DNA of 64,000 nucleotides from Aurelia coerulea (Eukaryota; Cnidaria; Scyphozoa; Semaeostomeae; Ulmaridae), in assembly GCA_039566865.1 (NCBI GenBank), contig CM076945.1:315001-379000 (forward strand). Reading direction: 5' to 3'. The notes below the pieces were generated by a model. It worked only from the letters and a program-made list of their open reading frames with translations, made no database searches and was not told where the DNA came from. Positions 47,801-60,100 of the stretch are shown here, piece by piece (positions within the stretch are counted from its first letter, which is position 1; each line of letters starts with the position of its first letter). Both the position numbers and the translations under genes were made by a program.

Positions 47801-48015
47801 AACACACCAAAACCGAGTATGTTGCCATAACCCACGAAAATAATTCGTTTTATTATACTTTTTTATTACACGATATTCCGTTACTGTTTTCTCGCTGTAA
47901 TATTCTATCGTAGTTTGTTATAATTGTATTTTTTTTAAATTATGTTCTGTTTAGGCCGTATACAATGTAGTATTGTATTGCGCTTTATATAAAATGAAAA
48001 AATGAAAATCATCAC
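44850..48015 (+). pseudogene. Defunct LINE of a second type, YxDD box deleted
   Basis: Plus-strand frames 45081-46538 and 46483-47784 are the two halves of one RT ORF. Upstream, the same frame is closed by a stop at 45045. Motifs: KKWFNDECRKLKNRLNSAKK, RPIHKKGATSNPDNYRGIAV, FIDFRKAYDTINRNLLLLKL and LRQGCVLSPLLFNIYIDDI; after the break come IMSTTSEGLKSSLGKIEEF and a C-terminal zinc motif CDMCKSGNVENEIHFLIEC. The YADD segment expected between IDDI and IMSTTSEGL is missing, and the frame changes at about 46,500-46,540. The 3' end has an ATGAAAA-rich tail near 47,990-48,010. It lies just upstream of annexin exon 1 on the opposite strand and is unrelated to LINE family A-E. Confidence 0.8.
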
Positions 48016-51000
48016 ATGCCCAGACCATTGGTCATATGTAGTATGTAATTGCACGACCAAGTTTGCATAAATGTAAACCCAGTGTCATTTGACGGTGCAA
48101 AAATCATTGCCCTAGTTTTTCAACAGTTGGTGCATTTTGTCTTATTTGTTGAGCGGTGAGGTGCGGTGCACACCCCGGTGGGTGTTTATTGTTAGCTGCA
48201 CTGCACATAGCGAAAACCCTTTTCTGGGCTTTTCTGGGCAGAAGAAGGAAAATGTCGTAAATTTTGTATATGATTCTTGATCGCGTATTGTTTTCAATTT
48301 TCAGGATGTGCAAGTCAAAGTGCGATATACTCAGCGTAACTTTGGAATTCTTGAAGGGGTGGCTCGCCTTGGGGGGCAGGCTGGATGAAACTGCACACAA
48401 AAACAGAAGCCTCTATCTATAAAAATTGAAGAGAAAAAAACATTTCCATTCCCTTTAAATTAGGGAGCATGGATATAGATAAGGCAAAACTTTGTAATAG
48501 TCTGTTCATAACAACCATTACCTTGATGATTTGTGATTAAGTCTTCATTGAAACCATACCATCTTCCTTCTTTGAACCACAGTGAATCTTTGCCCGCTCA
48601 GCACGAACGTACTTCTATTGAAACGTGCTTAGGCCGCTCAATGAAATTCAATGATGTTGTTGTTGTGTTGTCAAAACGAAAGACAATCGGTTGTCATGGT
48701 CATTTGAATTTGCGGCCGAAAAATTTGTAAATTACTTAGCAATGAAGACCCCAAAATTCAATAAATCTACGAGTGTGAACGTATAAATAAATCAGAAACT
48801 CAAACCTATTCTCGTACCAGTTTCATTGTCTGTACATTTAGAGCAGTGACGTCGTCTTTAAATCTGTTTTGGTTCATCTTTTCTTCATGTTTTCTTTCCT
48901 ATCTTTGGACGATTAAATGGAAATCGGTTTGAGTCTCCAAATGCAAACTGAGTTTAAAAGTCAATGGAAAATGGCATGCATACCAAGCGGGTGGCAGACC
49001 CCCGTCTATCCACAAGTCATGTACCCAGTGGTGTAGAGCTAGATTGATAACTAGGGGGGCTCAGGTAGAGAGGTGGCACCAGGAAATTTGTTTGAGCCAC
49101 ACCTTTTACTCTGGCGTAGAATGCATCTTCCAATATCATGCTTGCCATTAGATTAGCAGTGAGGAAACCTTGATAATTTTGTGACAACTGACAGTTATCC
49201 TACAAATCAGAGCAAGAAGAAAATTTGTGAAGAAACATCCTTTATGGCGTAGAATGCAACTCCCAATATCATGCTTGCCATTAGCAGCGAGGAAACCTTG
49301 ATAGTTTTGTGACAGTTATCCTATAAATTGGAGCACGAAGAAAATTTTAGAAGAAACATCCTTTACTTTGGCTTAGAATGCATCTCCCAATATCATGCTT
49401 GCCATTAGCAACAACCTTGATAGTTTTTTTGTGACAACTGACAGTTATCCTACAAATCAGAGCACGAAGAAAATTTTTGAAAAAACATCCTTTTCTTTGG
49501 CTCAGAAGGCATCCCCTGACTCCATATTTACCAGTGCTAAAATGGAAGCTTTGGTAACACAGTTCAATTATGTATAATCCCCTTCTAGCAATTGGCATTT
49601 CACGGAAAAATTCTCACCGAACCTATACCCAGCCATTTCTCTTCCGTGTTAAAGGAATATCGAGGACCATTTTTCGAAACAAGTGGGGGGCACCCTATAC
49701 CCTCATCGCCTTGCCACTTATGATGTCTGTTTGCACTTCCTTGTTCTATTGTCATTTGCACTTGTGTGTTTCTGAAGCCATTTTGATGTAACATTAGTGG
49801 CATCCCATAGATGTACATGAGGCCCATTTATGCTTATAAACATAAAGGAAGATAAGAGCTTGACAGTCATTGAAGATCTCATCTTGGTGCAAACCAAACA
49901 CCAGGATCTCTTCTTTAAAAGAATATAACATTACCTTGTTCTGTCATTTTGGTCATAATAAACAAATTAAGAAAATCAAAATTTATTCAGAATAACTAGG
50001 GGGGCTAAAGCCCCCCCAAAATTACGGAAAAAATAACTAGGGGGGCTGAGCCCCCCTGAGCCCCCCCAGCTCTACACCACTGCATGTACCTCCCCCGCTC
50101 CGGGGTTCATCCCCGGCACCCGCACTCTAGTTATTTTTTGACCTCATGCTTGTCCACTACTTCTCTGAGAAAGGGGTATAGATTCAAATCCTATCTAGGA
50201 CATAGAATTCAAAAATAGGGGTCATATTTTGGAAAATTAATCAGAGATTCCCAGGAATAGGCTACCAAATTTATCACTAATCATTCTATCGCTAAGAAGG
50301 TAAATTTTAAGCATAACTCAACTGTAACAGTGTAATGATTTAAGCACTTTCAACATGCATAAATCGAATTTAGATCACTCGTATCAGGCCAGATCTATGT
50401 ATTGAAATGTACTGTATTAAAACTGTAATGATATTAGTTCCAATTCAGTTCATGATCATTTATTTATATTCCCTCATCTTATCTACTGCCCAATGTCAGG
50501 GTGCTCTGCATTAGTGTTAAATTTGGAATGAATCACAAAATCACCATTTCAGGGATCTCAGTGATTGTATGAAAAAGGGGTGATATTTTCCCATAGAGTC
50601 GGAGAAAAGGGGTTAATTTGAAAAGGCTCCGTCAGAGATAGGTGGTATGAAGTAGATTCTATGGACAAGCATGATATACACCATGTAATAGGAGTGCAGG
50701 TGCCGGGCGTTGATCGTCATCGTTGCTTTCACTGGAATGCCTGGGATTAAACATTTCAACCAGTTTTTTAACCATGCTCAATAAAAATAGAGAACGATAT
50801 TTCTTGCTTCAACTGCAATTTAGTAAAGTTTTCATTGATTGTGCACATACTCACAGTTTGGGTAAAAGATTTCGGTTCAATTTACCAGCTCACAAAATTC
50901 TCCGTGAGTCAGTACAGTGGATAGCCTCGAGCTGAAATTGAACGAACTCGAGGCTGCAGGTCTTTTGTTTCTTCCTCAAATAAAAGGAGCAGCAAAAGAA

Positions 51001-51182
51001 ATTCGTTATTTTGCAAAACTTTGCCACATTGAACATATTTGATGTTTTGGTTTGCTATGACGTGAAAATCATCTTGTAAATTAAATACACGCCTTTATCA
51101 AGGTTTGCTCTGTTTAAATAGAGCCTACTTGGAGCAAGAAACAACAGAAGACAGCTTGCTGGAACGTCAAAGAAGTTGCAAG
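48016..51182. other. Intergenic region upstream of glycogen phosphorylase
   Basis: Contains a 1.06-kb hAT-like element (49026-50082) inserted in a partial CCGGGGG/GTAC repeat (about 48985-49025 and 50091-50125). The rest should include the phosphorylase promoter and 5' UTR. I see no gene: the frames here are short and domainless. Confidence 0.45.
49026..50082. mobile_element. hAT-like element with internal tandem repeats, 8-bp target duplication
   Basis: Ends CAGTGGTGTAGAGCTAG and the inverse of CAGTGGTGTAGAGCTGG. Flanking direct repeats CATGTACC lie at 49018-49025 and 50083-50090. Between about 49,100 and 49,510 a unit of about 120 bp ('TAGAATGCATCTCCCAATAT', 'CATGCTTGCCATTAGCA', 'GACAGTTATCCTACAAATCA') recurs three to four times. 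There is no transposase frame. It inserted into an older CCGGGGG/GTAC repeat, whose 'GGCAGACCCCCGTC' end is at the left and 'CTCCGGGGTTCATCC' at the right. Confidence 0.75.
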
Positions 51183-54100
51183 ATGGGCGAGGCACCGGTT
51201 TCAGATCATCAAAAACGAAGACAGATTTCAGTGAGAAGAATCCCAGCAGTTGAAGATATCGCAACGATTAAAGAGAAATTTAACCGTCATCTTCATTTTA
51301 CAGTTGTCAAAGACAGAAATGTTGCAACTCAACACGATTTTTACTTGTCGTTGGTGTACAGTGTTTGGGAATTCCTGGTCCAAAAATGGATTCGCACACA
51401 ACAACTATACTACGAGAAAGACCCCAAGGTAGCTTGGCCTAGACTGCATACATTCACCATGTATCCATCCAATCGTGATCTCATTTTATACTTATTCATC
51501 TCTTGTTCTTTAACTTGGATGAAAATGGTATTTTTACCTTTTCAGACAGGGGCGGAGCCAAGACAAGAGAGGGTATATAGGGGGAAAATACAACCCCACC
51601 CCACGGACATGTCCGTGGTATCGGGACTCTCCTCCCCACTTTAAAAGATCTGGCAAAAATTGTAATTATTGAAAATGTAATAAAGATGTTTAGGTGTACC
51701 TTTTACACCCCTAGTTGGAAAATTTTGTACTTTTTCCCTCTCACTATTTTTTGTCTGGCACAGCTGCTGGTTGGAGAAGTTAAAGGAGCTAATTTGAGAT
51801 CTGAGTCTCGGTCATCAGTGATTGAAAATGCAACAACAAGAACAGAGCTAAATCTTGCTTTCTTTCTCACTGCACTGTATCAGATGGAAAAGCACAGAAA
51901 GGCAGTAGAGTTTTATGTGCCTTCGTGTAGATGGGCTAAATTGATGGACCATTATGGAAATAAGGTCAATTTGACCTTTTTAATGCTATCCCTGCTACCA
52001 CAATTAGGAGCGTTTTTACTGATTTTTAATAAAATTGTAATGTAATATATTAGAAAAGTGCACTCCTTTCCGGGTATCGTTTTCACATCTTTTTTCTAAT
52101 GCTGGGTATCAAAAGAAGGCAATTTTTCTAAAGCCGGTTGTCAACAGTGTAATTTCATTGTTTTTCGAAGAATTTTTACTTTCAGGGTATGTTTTTGTCG
52201 ATTTTTACGTTTTCGAGTATGCTTTTCGCCGATTTTTTCTGAAGCCGGCTATCATTTGGAGGGAAAATTTCTAAAGCCGAGTGAAAAATGTTTTTCTTGA
52301 AGTGCACACAACCGTACAATTGAAAGTCAAGTACCCCCCCCCCCTGGGGCAAAACTCCATGCTATTTTCATATTCTACTGCTATCATGAATCTGGTCTAA
52401 AACTCCACGCTCATCCTCAATAGTTATTGAAGAACATAAATTTAACTGACAAGGGTCCTTTTGAATAGTTAAATTGAAGGGCATTCAATGAAATTAAACA
52501 TTTTTTCCATAAAACTAGTAAAGTAGACTTCAAAGAGATGGTTTTTCATACCCATCCAAAATTGTTCTAAAATTGTCAAAAATTCTGTGAAAAACCATCT
52601 AATGACTTTTTCTGAAAATGTTTTTTCCAAATTTAAATGTCCAAATTTTTTACATTCAATGTGCAGTAATTGCATCAACTTTTTGTATTCTAGAATATGA
52701 TTTTCATAGACCATTTGTATTTCAGCGAGTCTATTACTTGTCATTGGAATATTACCTTGGAAGAAGTCTTTCAAACACAATGATGAATCTGGATATCAGT
52801 GAAATTTGTGATGAAGCAATGGATCAGGTACAGGCCCTGTTTATTTGGTTAGATTCTGGTTATTTTAACATTGGTAAAACTTGAGAACATAATCAAACTA
52901 GTTCTTCTAAAATTAAAAGAACTTCATCTCTAAAAATGCTAATATTGAAGATAAGCAAAACTGCAAGGATTTTTGATCAAGAATTTTAAAGAATTCCCTA
53001 AAAAATCTGTAACAAGAAAATATGAGCTGATTTTTTCCACGTTTGATATCATAACATCATTAAATCTTCTAGCCTGCGTGCAGACTCAACTATCCTAAAG
53101 TGTAGACACTTTCCTAAAGTGTAGACACTTTAGGATAGTTGAGTCTGCACGCAGGCTATAAATCTTCATGGTTAAAAGAAGATTTTATTGAAAATAAAAT
53201 GATCCACTTAGCTTTCAGCACAGTTGAATTTCACTTTTGTCAGAAAAAATCTTTGATAGGATGCATTTTCTGTCAACAGCTTGGATTGGATATCCAAGAG
53301 CTCACTGACCAGGAGATGGATGCAGGTCTTGGTAATGGTGGACTCGGAAGATTAGCTGCTTGTTTTATGGATTCACTTGCTACCCTTGGAATTGCTGCTC
53401 ATGGATATGGATTACGCTACGATTATGGCATCTTTGAACAAAAGATCCAAAATGGAGAACAGGTTTGCTTCTTTCCTGAGGCTGAATTTCTTGATAACAT
53501 GAACAAAACCGAAATGCATTTAAGATTTGCATTAGAATGGTATAGACCCTAGCAGGAAAAATTCTTAAAGCTCATATACAGTATTAAGACCACACAAAGT
53601 ATCTTAACCCTATTTTGGTTGGGGGGGAGCAAATCTGCCCCCCCCCTAGTAGACTTTTTGTTATAACTCTGTCAGGATAACAATTATGACCCTGAAACTT
53701 TCTGACTTTTTGCTAATACTTATTGTGCAATGACGGAAGAAGTTTCATAAAAATACTTTGACAAATGAGGGGGAGGGAGACAATTTTCTGGAACTGACTC
53801 TGTCAAAATCATCATTTCTCAAATGTTAATTTTCGCGAAAAAAGTAGCAAAATTGCAACATTTTGCAAAGATGTTTTGCAGGGTAGTGCTATTTGATATA
53901 TTCTATCATAATTGTCATGTTTGGATGGAAATTGTGCACCAAATCAAATTTTATAACATTTTTTCTGATTTTGACCGATTTTGCCACTTTTCTTGACCAC
54001 ACAAAGAAAAATGCTGATGCAAGCAATAATAGCGGCTAATTTTAGGTTAATTTTTATATTTTCGTAAAGTACATGTCTGGGGCTATTAGTACACCAAATC

Positions 54101-57100
54101 TGGTTGCTCTATCTATTTCCAGTCAAGAGTTAGGTAGGGGGGCTATTTTGCCCCCCCCCCCAACCAAAATAGGACGTGTCAGATAGCCCAACCACTATAG
54201 GGTTAAAAACTTCCATATAAGCTGATTTTTCTTTGTAATTTCCTCTTTCATATCAAGGCCGATCTCCAGCAGATGATGTTTTCAACGATCATCCTTACAA
54301 TTTGCAGCAAAACTGTTGTTTTGATCTCCACGTATTCTGCTGTTGTTGCAAAGATGGCTTCCAAAATTTTAGCGTGGCTGGAGAAACCATCTCTTCTTTT
54401 TGTCCAGTGAATTTTTGATATGTTGATGAGAAATGTTCTACTGCACATGTGTCGTTGCGAACTTTCATGATGATCATCTAGATTAATGTCTTAGTGGATG
54501 TTAGCCGGGGCCCAGGCAGTGGCGGGCACTTGGGGGGCCAGGGGGTGCGATCGCCCCCCCAATGTTGGCTAGAACACAGGTCTTTTGTTCGAAAACAATA
54601 GAAATAAACAATGCTTTTTAACTGAAACAATAGCTTCGTCCCCCCAATATTTGACAAAGTGTCCGCCACTGGGCCCAGGGGTGTGGCCAGTACGTGGAAT
54701 GATCTAGAAAATGATGAATTGGAACCTCTCTATGGAAAACAAACTTTATGCTATTATCAATGAAGGTCGAAAAAATGAAAATTCACTGTCTAGAAAATAT
54801 TGCATCTCCATGATGATTGTTGTCCATGCTATTAACTGTTTTAGATATTTTCTGAAACCTCTGTCTCTGTTGCTTTATGTTGTGTGTTCCTGTGTCAATA
54901 TCATCATCTCTATTCATAGGTAGAGGTACCAGATGACTGGCTCAAGCATGGCAATCCATGGGAAAAATCACGTCCTGAGTACACAGTGCCAGTACACTTT
55001 TACGGGAAAGTAAATTGTGACAAAGAAGGTTATAACTGTGAATGGGTTGATACAGAAGTTGTGCATGCAATTGCTCATGATGTCCCTGTGGCCGGATTTG
55101 GAAATAAAGTTGTCAACACTATCAGATTATGGTCTGCAAAGTCACCTAAAGATTTTGATTTGTCATATTGTAAGTATCTGGCGTCATTGAGAAATCCATT
55201 TGAAGGTAGCATCAAATCTCCTATAGAAATGCCTCACAGCAATGACTTGATCACGTTTTAGCATGTGTCATCTTCCTGTGAGGATGGAATCCCCTTAAAG
55301 TAATTTGGTACACCAGTGGGAATTATTTTTAATTCTCCCAAAGGGATAACACTTGCTAAAATGGTGAAGGTGAAGTTGCGATTTTTAGCAACAAGCGCTG
55401 GGGTCGCAGAAGTAGAATAGGCCTAATCGAGTCCGTGACCCCTTGTCATGATGCTCCAATGGTGGGGCTCTACTGGGTATTGAACCCTGTCCGCCTGACT
55501 GTTCTTGCTGCAAAGTCGGTGGATTACACCACTCCGCTGCAACACCTTCAATATGGAAAACTAAAATGACAATATGGACAACTAAAATGCATTCAAGCTA
55601 TAACTGTAAAGCAGAAGTACTGTATTAGGAAATTTATTGCGATGTTATGCCATTTTGAAAGGTTTTTCAAAGAGACTGTTTTGAGAAAATCCCTTATTAA
55701 ACCTGGTATGGAGGACCAATTTCAGACAGGAAAAATTCTAGAATTAGTTGAATGTGTTGGCAATTAAATGAAATATTAAGATTTGTTATTGTTTTGATAG
55801 TTAGGAAATGAAACATTAGCCTTTCAAATGGTGTGCATTTTTCTGACAAACCTGTTATGTCGGTGTTGAATGTTGAAAGAGCATTTGTAAATCTGGTATT
55901 ACAATTGCTGCCTGACCATAATTATAACCTAACTAACTTCTCTTCCTTAGTTATGGGAGGTGACTACATCAAAGCTGTTTTGAAGAGAAATAAGGCTGAA
56001 AACATAACACGTGTTCTTTACCCTAATGATAATGTAAGTGGAAACTTGTATTTTTAAAAGCTTTTAACAGTTTTACAATACTTCACACCACTTGCTTTAG
56101 CCAGAACGCACACGTTTTCGTATCGTTATTACAGCATATGACAAAGACATTAGACATTGGGAAGTTCATATGTCTCTATTGGCAATTTCTTTTGGATGCA
56201 TTTATGTTGATTTTGTAGTTTATGTTAATTATGATTTTTTTCTCTCCATGTTTTTTTCATTATTAGTTGTCTGCTCGTTTGTATAACCATTCTTTTATGT
56301 GTTTTCTTTGTGATTTCCTTTGTGAATCGACCCACCGAAACATTGGCTTTAAATCTGGACTTTTATTTAGTTTTTTGAAGGAAAAGAATTGCGATTGAAA
56401 CAAGAATATTTGATGGTTGCAGCAACGCTTCATGACATCGTTCGAAGATATAAACAAGCTGATTTTGGTTCAAAACATGCAGTCAGAAAATCATTTGATT
56501 CTTTCCCTGATAAGGTAAGTTTTGATTTCCATAAAGGCTTTTGGCTGTTTCAGCGGTTTCTAATGGAAACATTTCAATACGGGTACATGGTAAGGTAAAG
56601 GCTGATCCAAAGTTGTGGCATTTTTCAAAATTTACAAGGGTGAGCAGTCCACCACTAGGCCATCTATAGTACAAATGCTAACTTAGGTGTGAAATTTATT
56701 TCTCTGACATTTTTGTTAAAATAAGTGGATAATGTAGAATATCTTCAACAAGATAAATTTCTTTGAGCAATTTTTGCCATAATAGTACGTACAGCTCATC
56801 TTGTTTAGGCCAAAAAGACGATTCTTTATGTTGACTACATTTAAATTTACAGTACCAGCTTATGTAGATCTGTTATACAACGAATGAAGGTTCTGTTGCT
56901 CGATGGTTATAGCAATGGCCTCCCTTGCGAAGGAGCCTTAGGATCTTCTTTCGTTCTAGTAAGTGCTGTAACGAAATAATGCATCTCTTTCTGTTTGTTT
57001 ACCCAGGTTGCAATTCAGTTGAATGATACTCATCCAGCATTGGCAATACCTGAATTAATGCACATCTTTGTTGACAAAGAAAACCTATCATGGGATAAGG

Positions 57101-60100
57101 TATGAAAAACGTTACCATTTAAAGACAATTACACAGTTTGTATGTCTTCTTGAAAAATATCTGCTGTGCCACTTGATAGTAAAACTTTCCATTGACTGCT
57201 TTGAAATCAGTTAGTTCGTTGAACGTCAAGTGACTGCTGTTTTTCTCTTAAACACAAGAGATCGCAAGATATCTATTATCCATATTACCAAGTTCTTTCT
57301 AAAAATCAACTGCAGCTCTGTAACGCGATTTATTGGTAAGTTGCAAGTTGTAAACTTTAGAAATTGTATTTATGCCCTGTTAAAACTAGGAAGAATGTCT
57401 TAAAAGTGAGATGAAGCATTCATAGAATATGTGTTAGCTGGAATCTCTCTCTCTTCAACGACAAATATCAAATTCAACATTTGTAGTTTTTGTTGTGTCA
57501 GGGAAGACTGTAAAGCAAGTAAAAGGTCTAAAATGGCTTTTCAATGTCTTCTGATGATAATAGTTCTATTCTCCATATAAAGGTAAAATTTCCTTTTTTA
57601 TAGGCATGGGATTTATGCACAAGGACATTCGCATACACTAACCATACTGTGTTGCCTGAAGCTCTCGAGCGTTGGCCTACTTCTTTACTTGACAAAGTTC
57701 TCCCAAGACATTTGATGATCATTTATGCAATTAACAGCTCTCATTTGGCCGTAAGTTTTTATATATACGAGCTGCTTCATGTTCAATAAACCCTCTTGCT
57801 ATTCTTTGAAAGAATCTGGACCAAGCGATATTTTATACATTTTCATACGAAATGTTCAATTGTTCTATGAGCTTCTATAATCCAAGAAGCGGGAATACTC
57901 TGCAGTTGCCAAAAGCCAGAACAACAACATACGGAATCGAATCTGTATCATTTCTAGGCTCACTACTTTGGCATGCATTGCCAGAAAGTTTGAAAAAATC
58001 AAAAAATCTTGCAGTATTCAAACGAAAATTAAGGAGCTGGAAAGCACTGGACTGCAACAGTCGACTTTGTAAAATATACATCGCAGATTTGGGGTATTTA
58101 TAGTTGATTTTTAAGATTTTGTATTTGTAGAAGTTATCATGTAAATAGGTAAATAGTTGGCTTTAATTAGCTGTAGTTAACTATCATTTTTCTGTTACTT
58201 GCCAACTGTAAATAAATCATTTGTTATTATTATCATTATTATTATTCTATCATTGCAAAACGTATAAAAATATCGCTCGATCCAGGCTCTTTTGTAGAAT
58301 GGCTAAAAAATGTACTCAATCCTGTTTAATTTGTGTATCATGCTGGCTAACAGATCTAATTAAACTTGTGCTACGCCAGATCCAAAAAACGAAACTTACC
58401 TAGCACGGCACACTAACAATGTAAAGTATGAATCATTCGAACGCAAATTACTTTAAGGTTGTAACAATATGAATAAAAATAAATAAAGCAAAAGAACGTC
58501 GAATAAGGCAACAAGGCAGATATCCAGTCTGGACTAATTATCGAATCGCTAGTTTTATTGCTCGTTTCTTATTAAATTTGACGCTGTTTTGAAGTGTTGC
58601 CCATAACTAGAAGCTGCTATTTGTTTGCGATACAAACCTCGAAATGAATAGACTCACTCAATTCAAAGTGGGGTGATAAGTTTCTTACTTGCTCCCTAGG
58701 AAGTTGCAAAACATTGGCCAAAAGATAATGAAAAATTACGACAATTATCGATCGTGGAAGAAGAACCAGAAAAACGAATCAATATGGCGCATTTATGCAT
58801 CGTATCATCCCATGCAATCAACGGCGTTGCTCAATTGCATTCAGAAATTCTCAAAGCATCTGTGTAAGTTATGTTTATTTAATTCAGCGCGATTTGAAAA
58901 GAGTAAATCGTAGTTAGTTAAAGTAGGTCAACGGAGTTAAAATCAACTTAGCTAGGGGGACTGGGGTCAATCTAAATGTAACCTATTGGTTTTATGTTCT
59001 CGATCGATGAAAACAATAGGAACATGAGTGACGCGTGTCATTCTTTTGTGCTATGTTTTATCTCCATTAATTAGTTTAAAATATCACGTTGCTATTCTTT
59101 ATTTATTTTGGAAGCTTAGAAATTTTAGAAGATTGCTTTTTCACGATGAATTGAATGGGATAACGCTATGCTCTGTTTAAAATTATGCACAGTGGACCCA
59201 GAATGCTAAGTTTTGGAAATAAGTCTTTAAGACAGGAATATGGCAAGATAATATGGTGATTTATAATCAATCGATCTATATAAAAAAGCGGAGTTTGAAA
59301 ATTGAGATAAATTTGAATTTTGGGGTAGGAAAAGGGGGTTTAGTCCCCTGGGAATTCTAGCAACTTCTTTGTTTCGAATCTTGCATACATCAATCTTATA
59401 TTATCTGAGAGTCCATTATCTCCTGATGTCAAATCTGAAAACCGCATGTTCATATCAATTGTGCTTCTAAAGTTATAAGTCATATTTAACAGACAGATAA
59501 TAGACAGAACTGCTAAGGGCAGTAACCTACACTAGGATTCAATCTTTGGTAAATAATTCCAAAATGATGCAATTTACAAGAAATTGCACTAAATATGCGA
59601 AATCAGGAGCAAATGTGCTTTCAAATGATGTAGGATTGGTGTCGGTACGATATGAAACAAAAAAGTTGCTAGAATTCCCAGGGGACTAAAGCCCCTTTTC
59701 TTACCTCAAAATTCAAATTCATGTCGATTTTCAAACTCCGCTCTTTGAGATCTTTCTATTGATGCCTGTTTGACCATACTTTGATGAAAATTACAAACTT
59801 TATAGCAAAATTATTTTTTGTCCATCTAATTTTTGGGATACAATACAAAAAACATTATATAGGAGGACATTGCATAAAACATAGCATTGCTGCTGCACAA
59901 TCATAAGACCTGACAGCATTTTGAAGAATATTGCCAAATATCATTGAGTTTAGGGGGCCCGTTGTGCAGGGATTGGACTCTAATTTGCATGTGAATTGAA
60001 AATATTTGGTAAGAATTGCCTATAACATGGATAAAACCATGGTTATTTGCCTCCTACGACCCTAAAATTGCTATTTTCTCAGGAATTGTCGTATTCTGAA

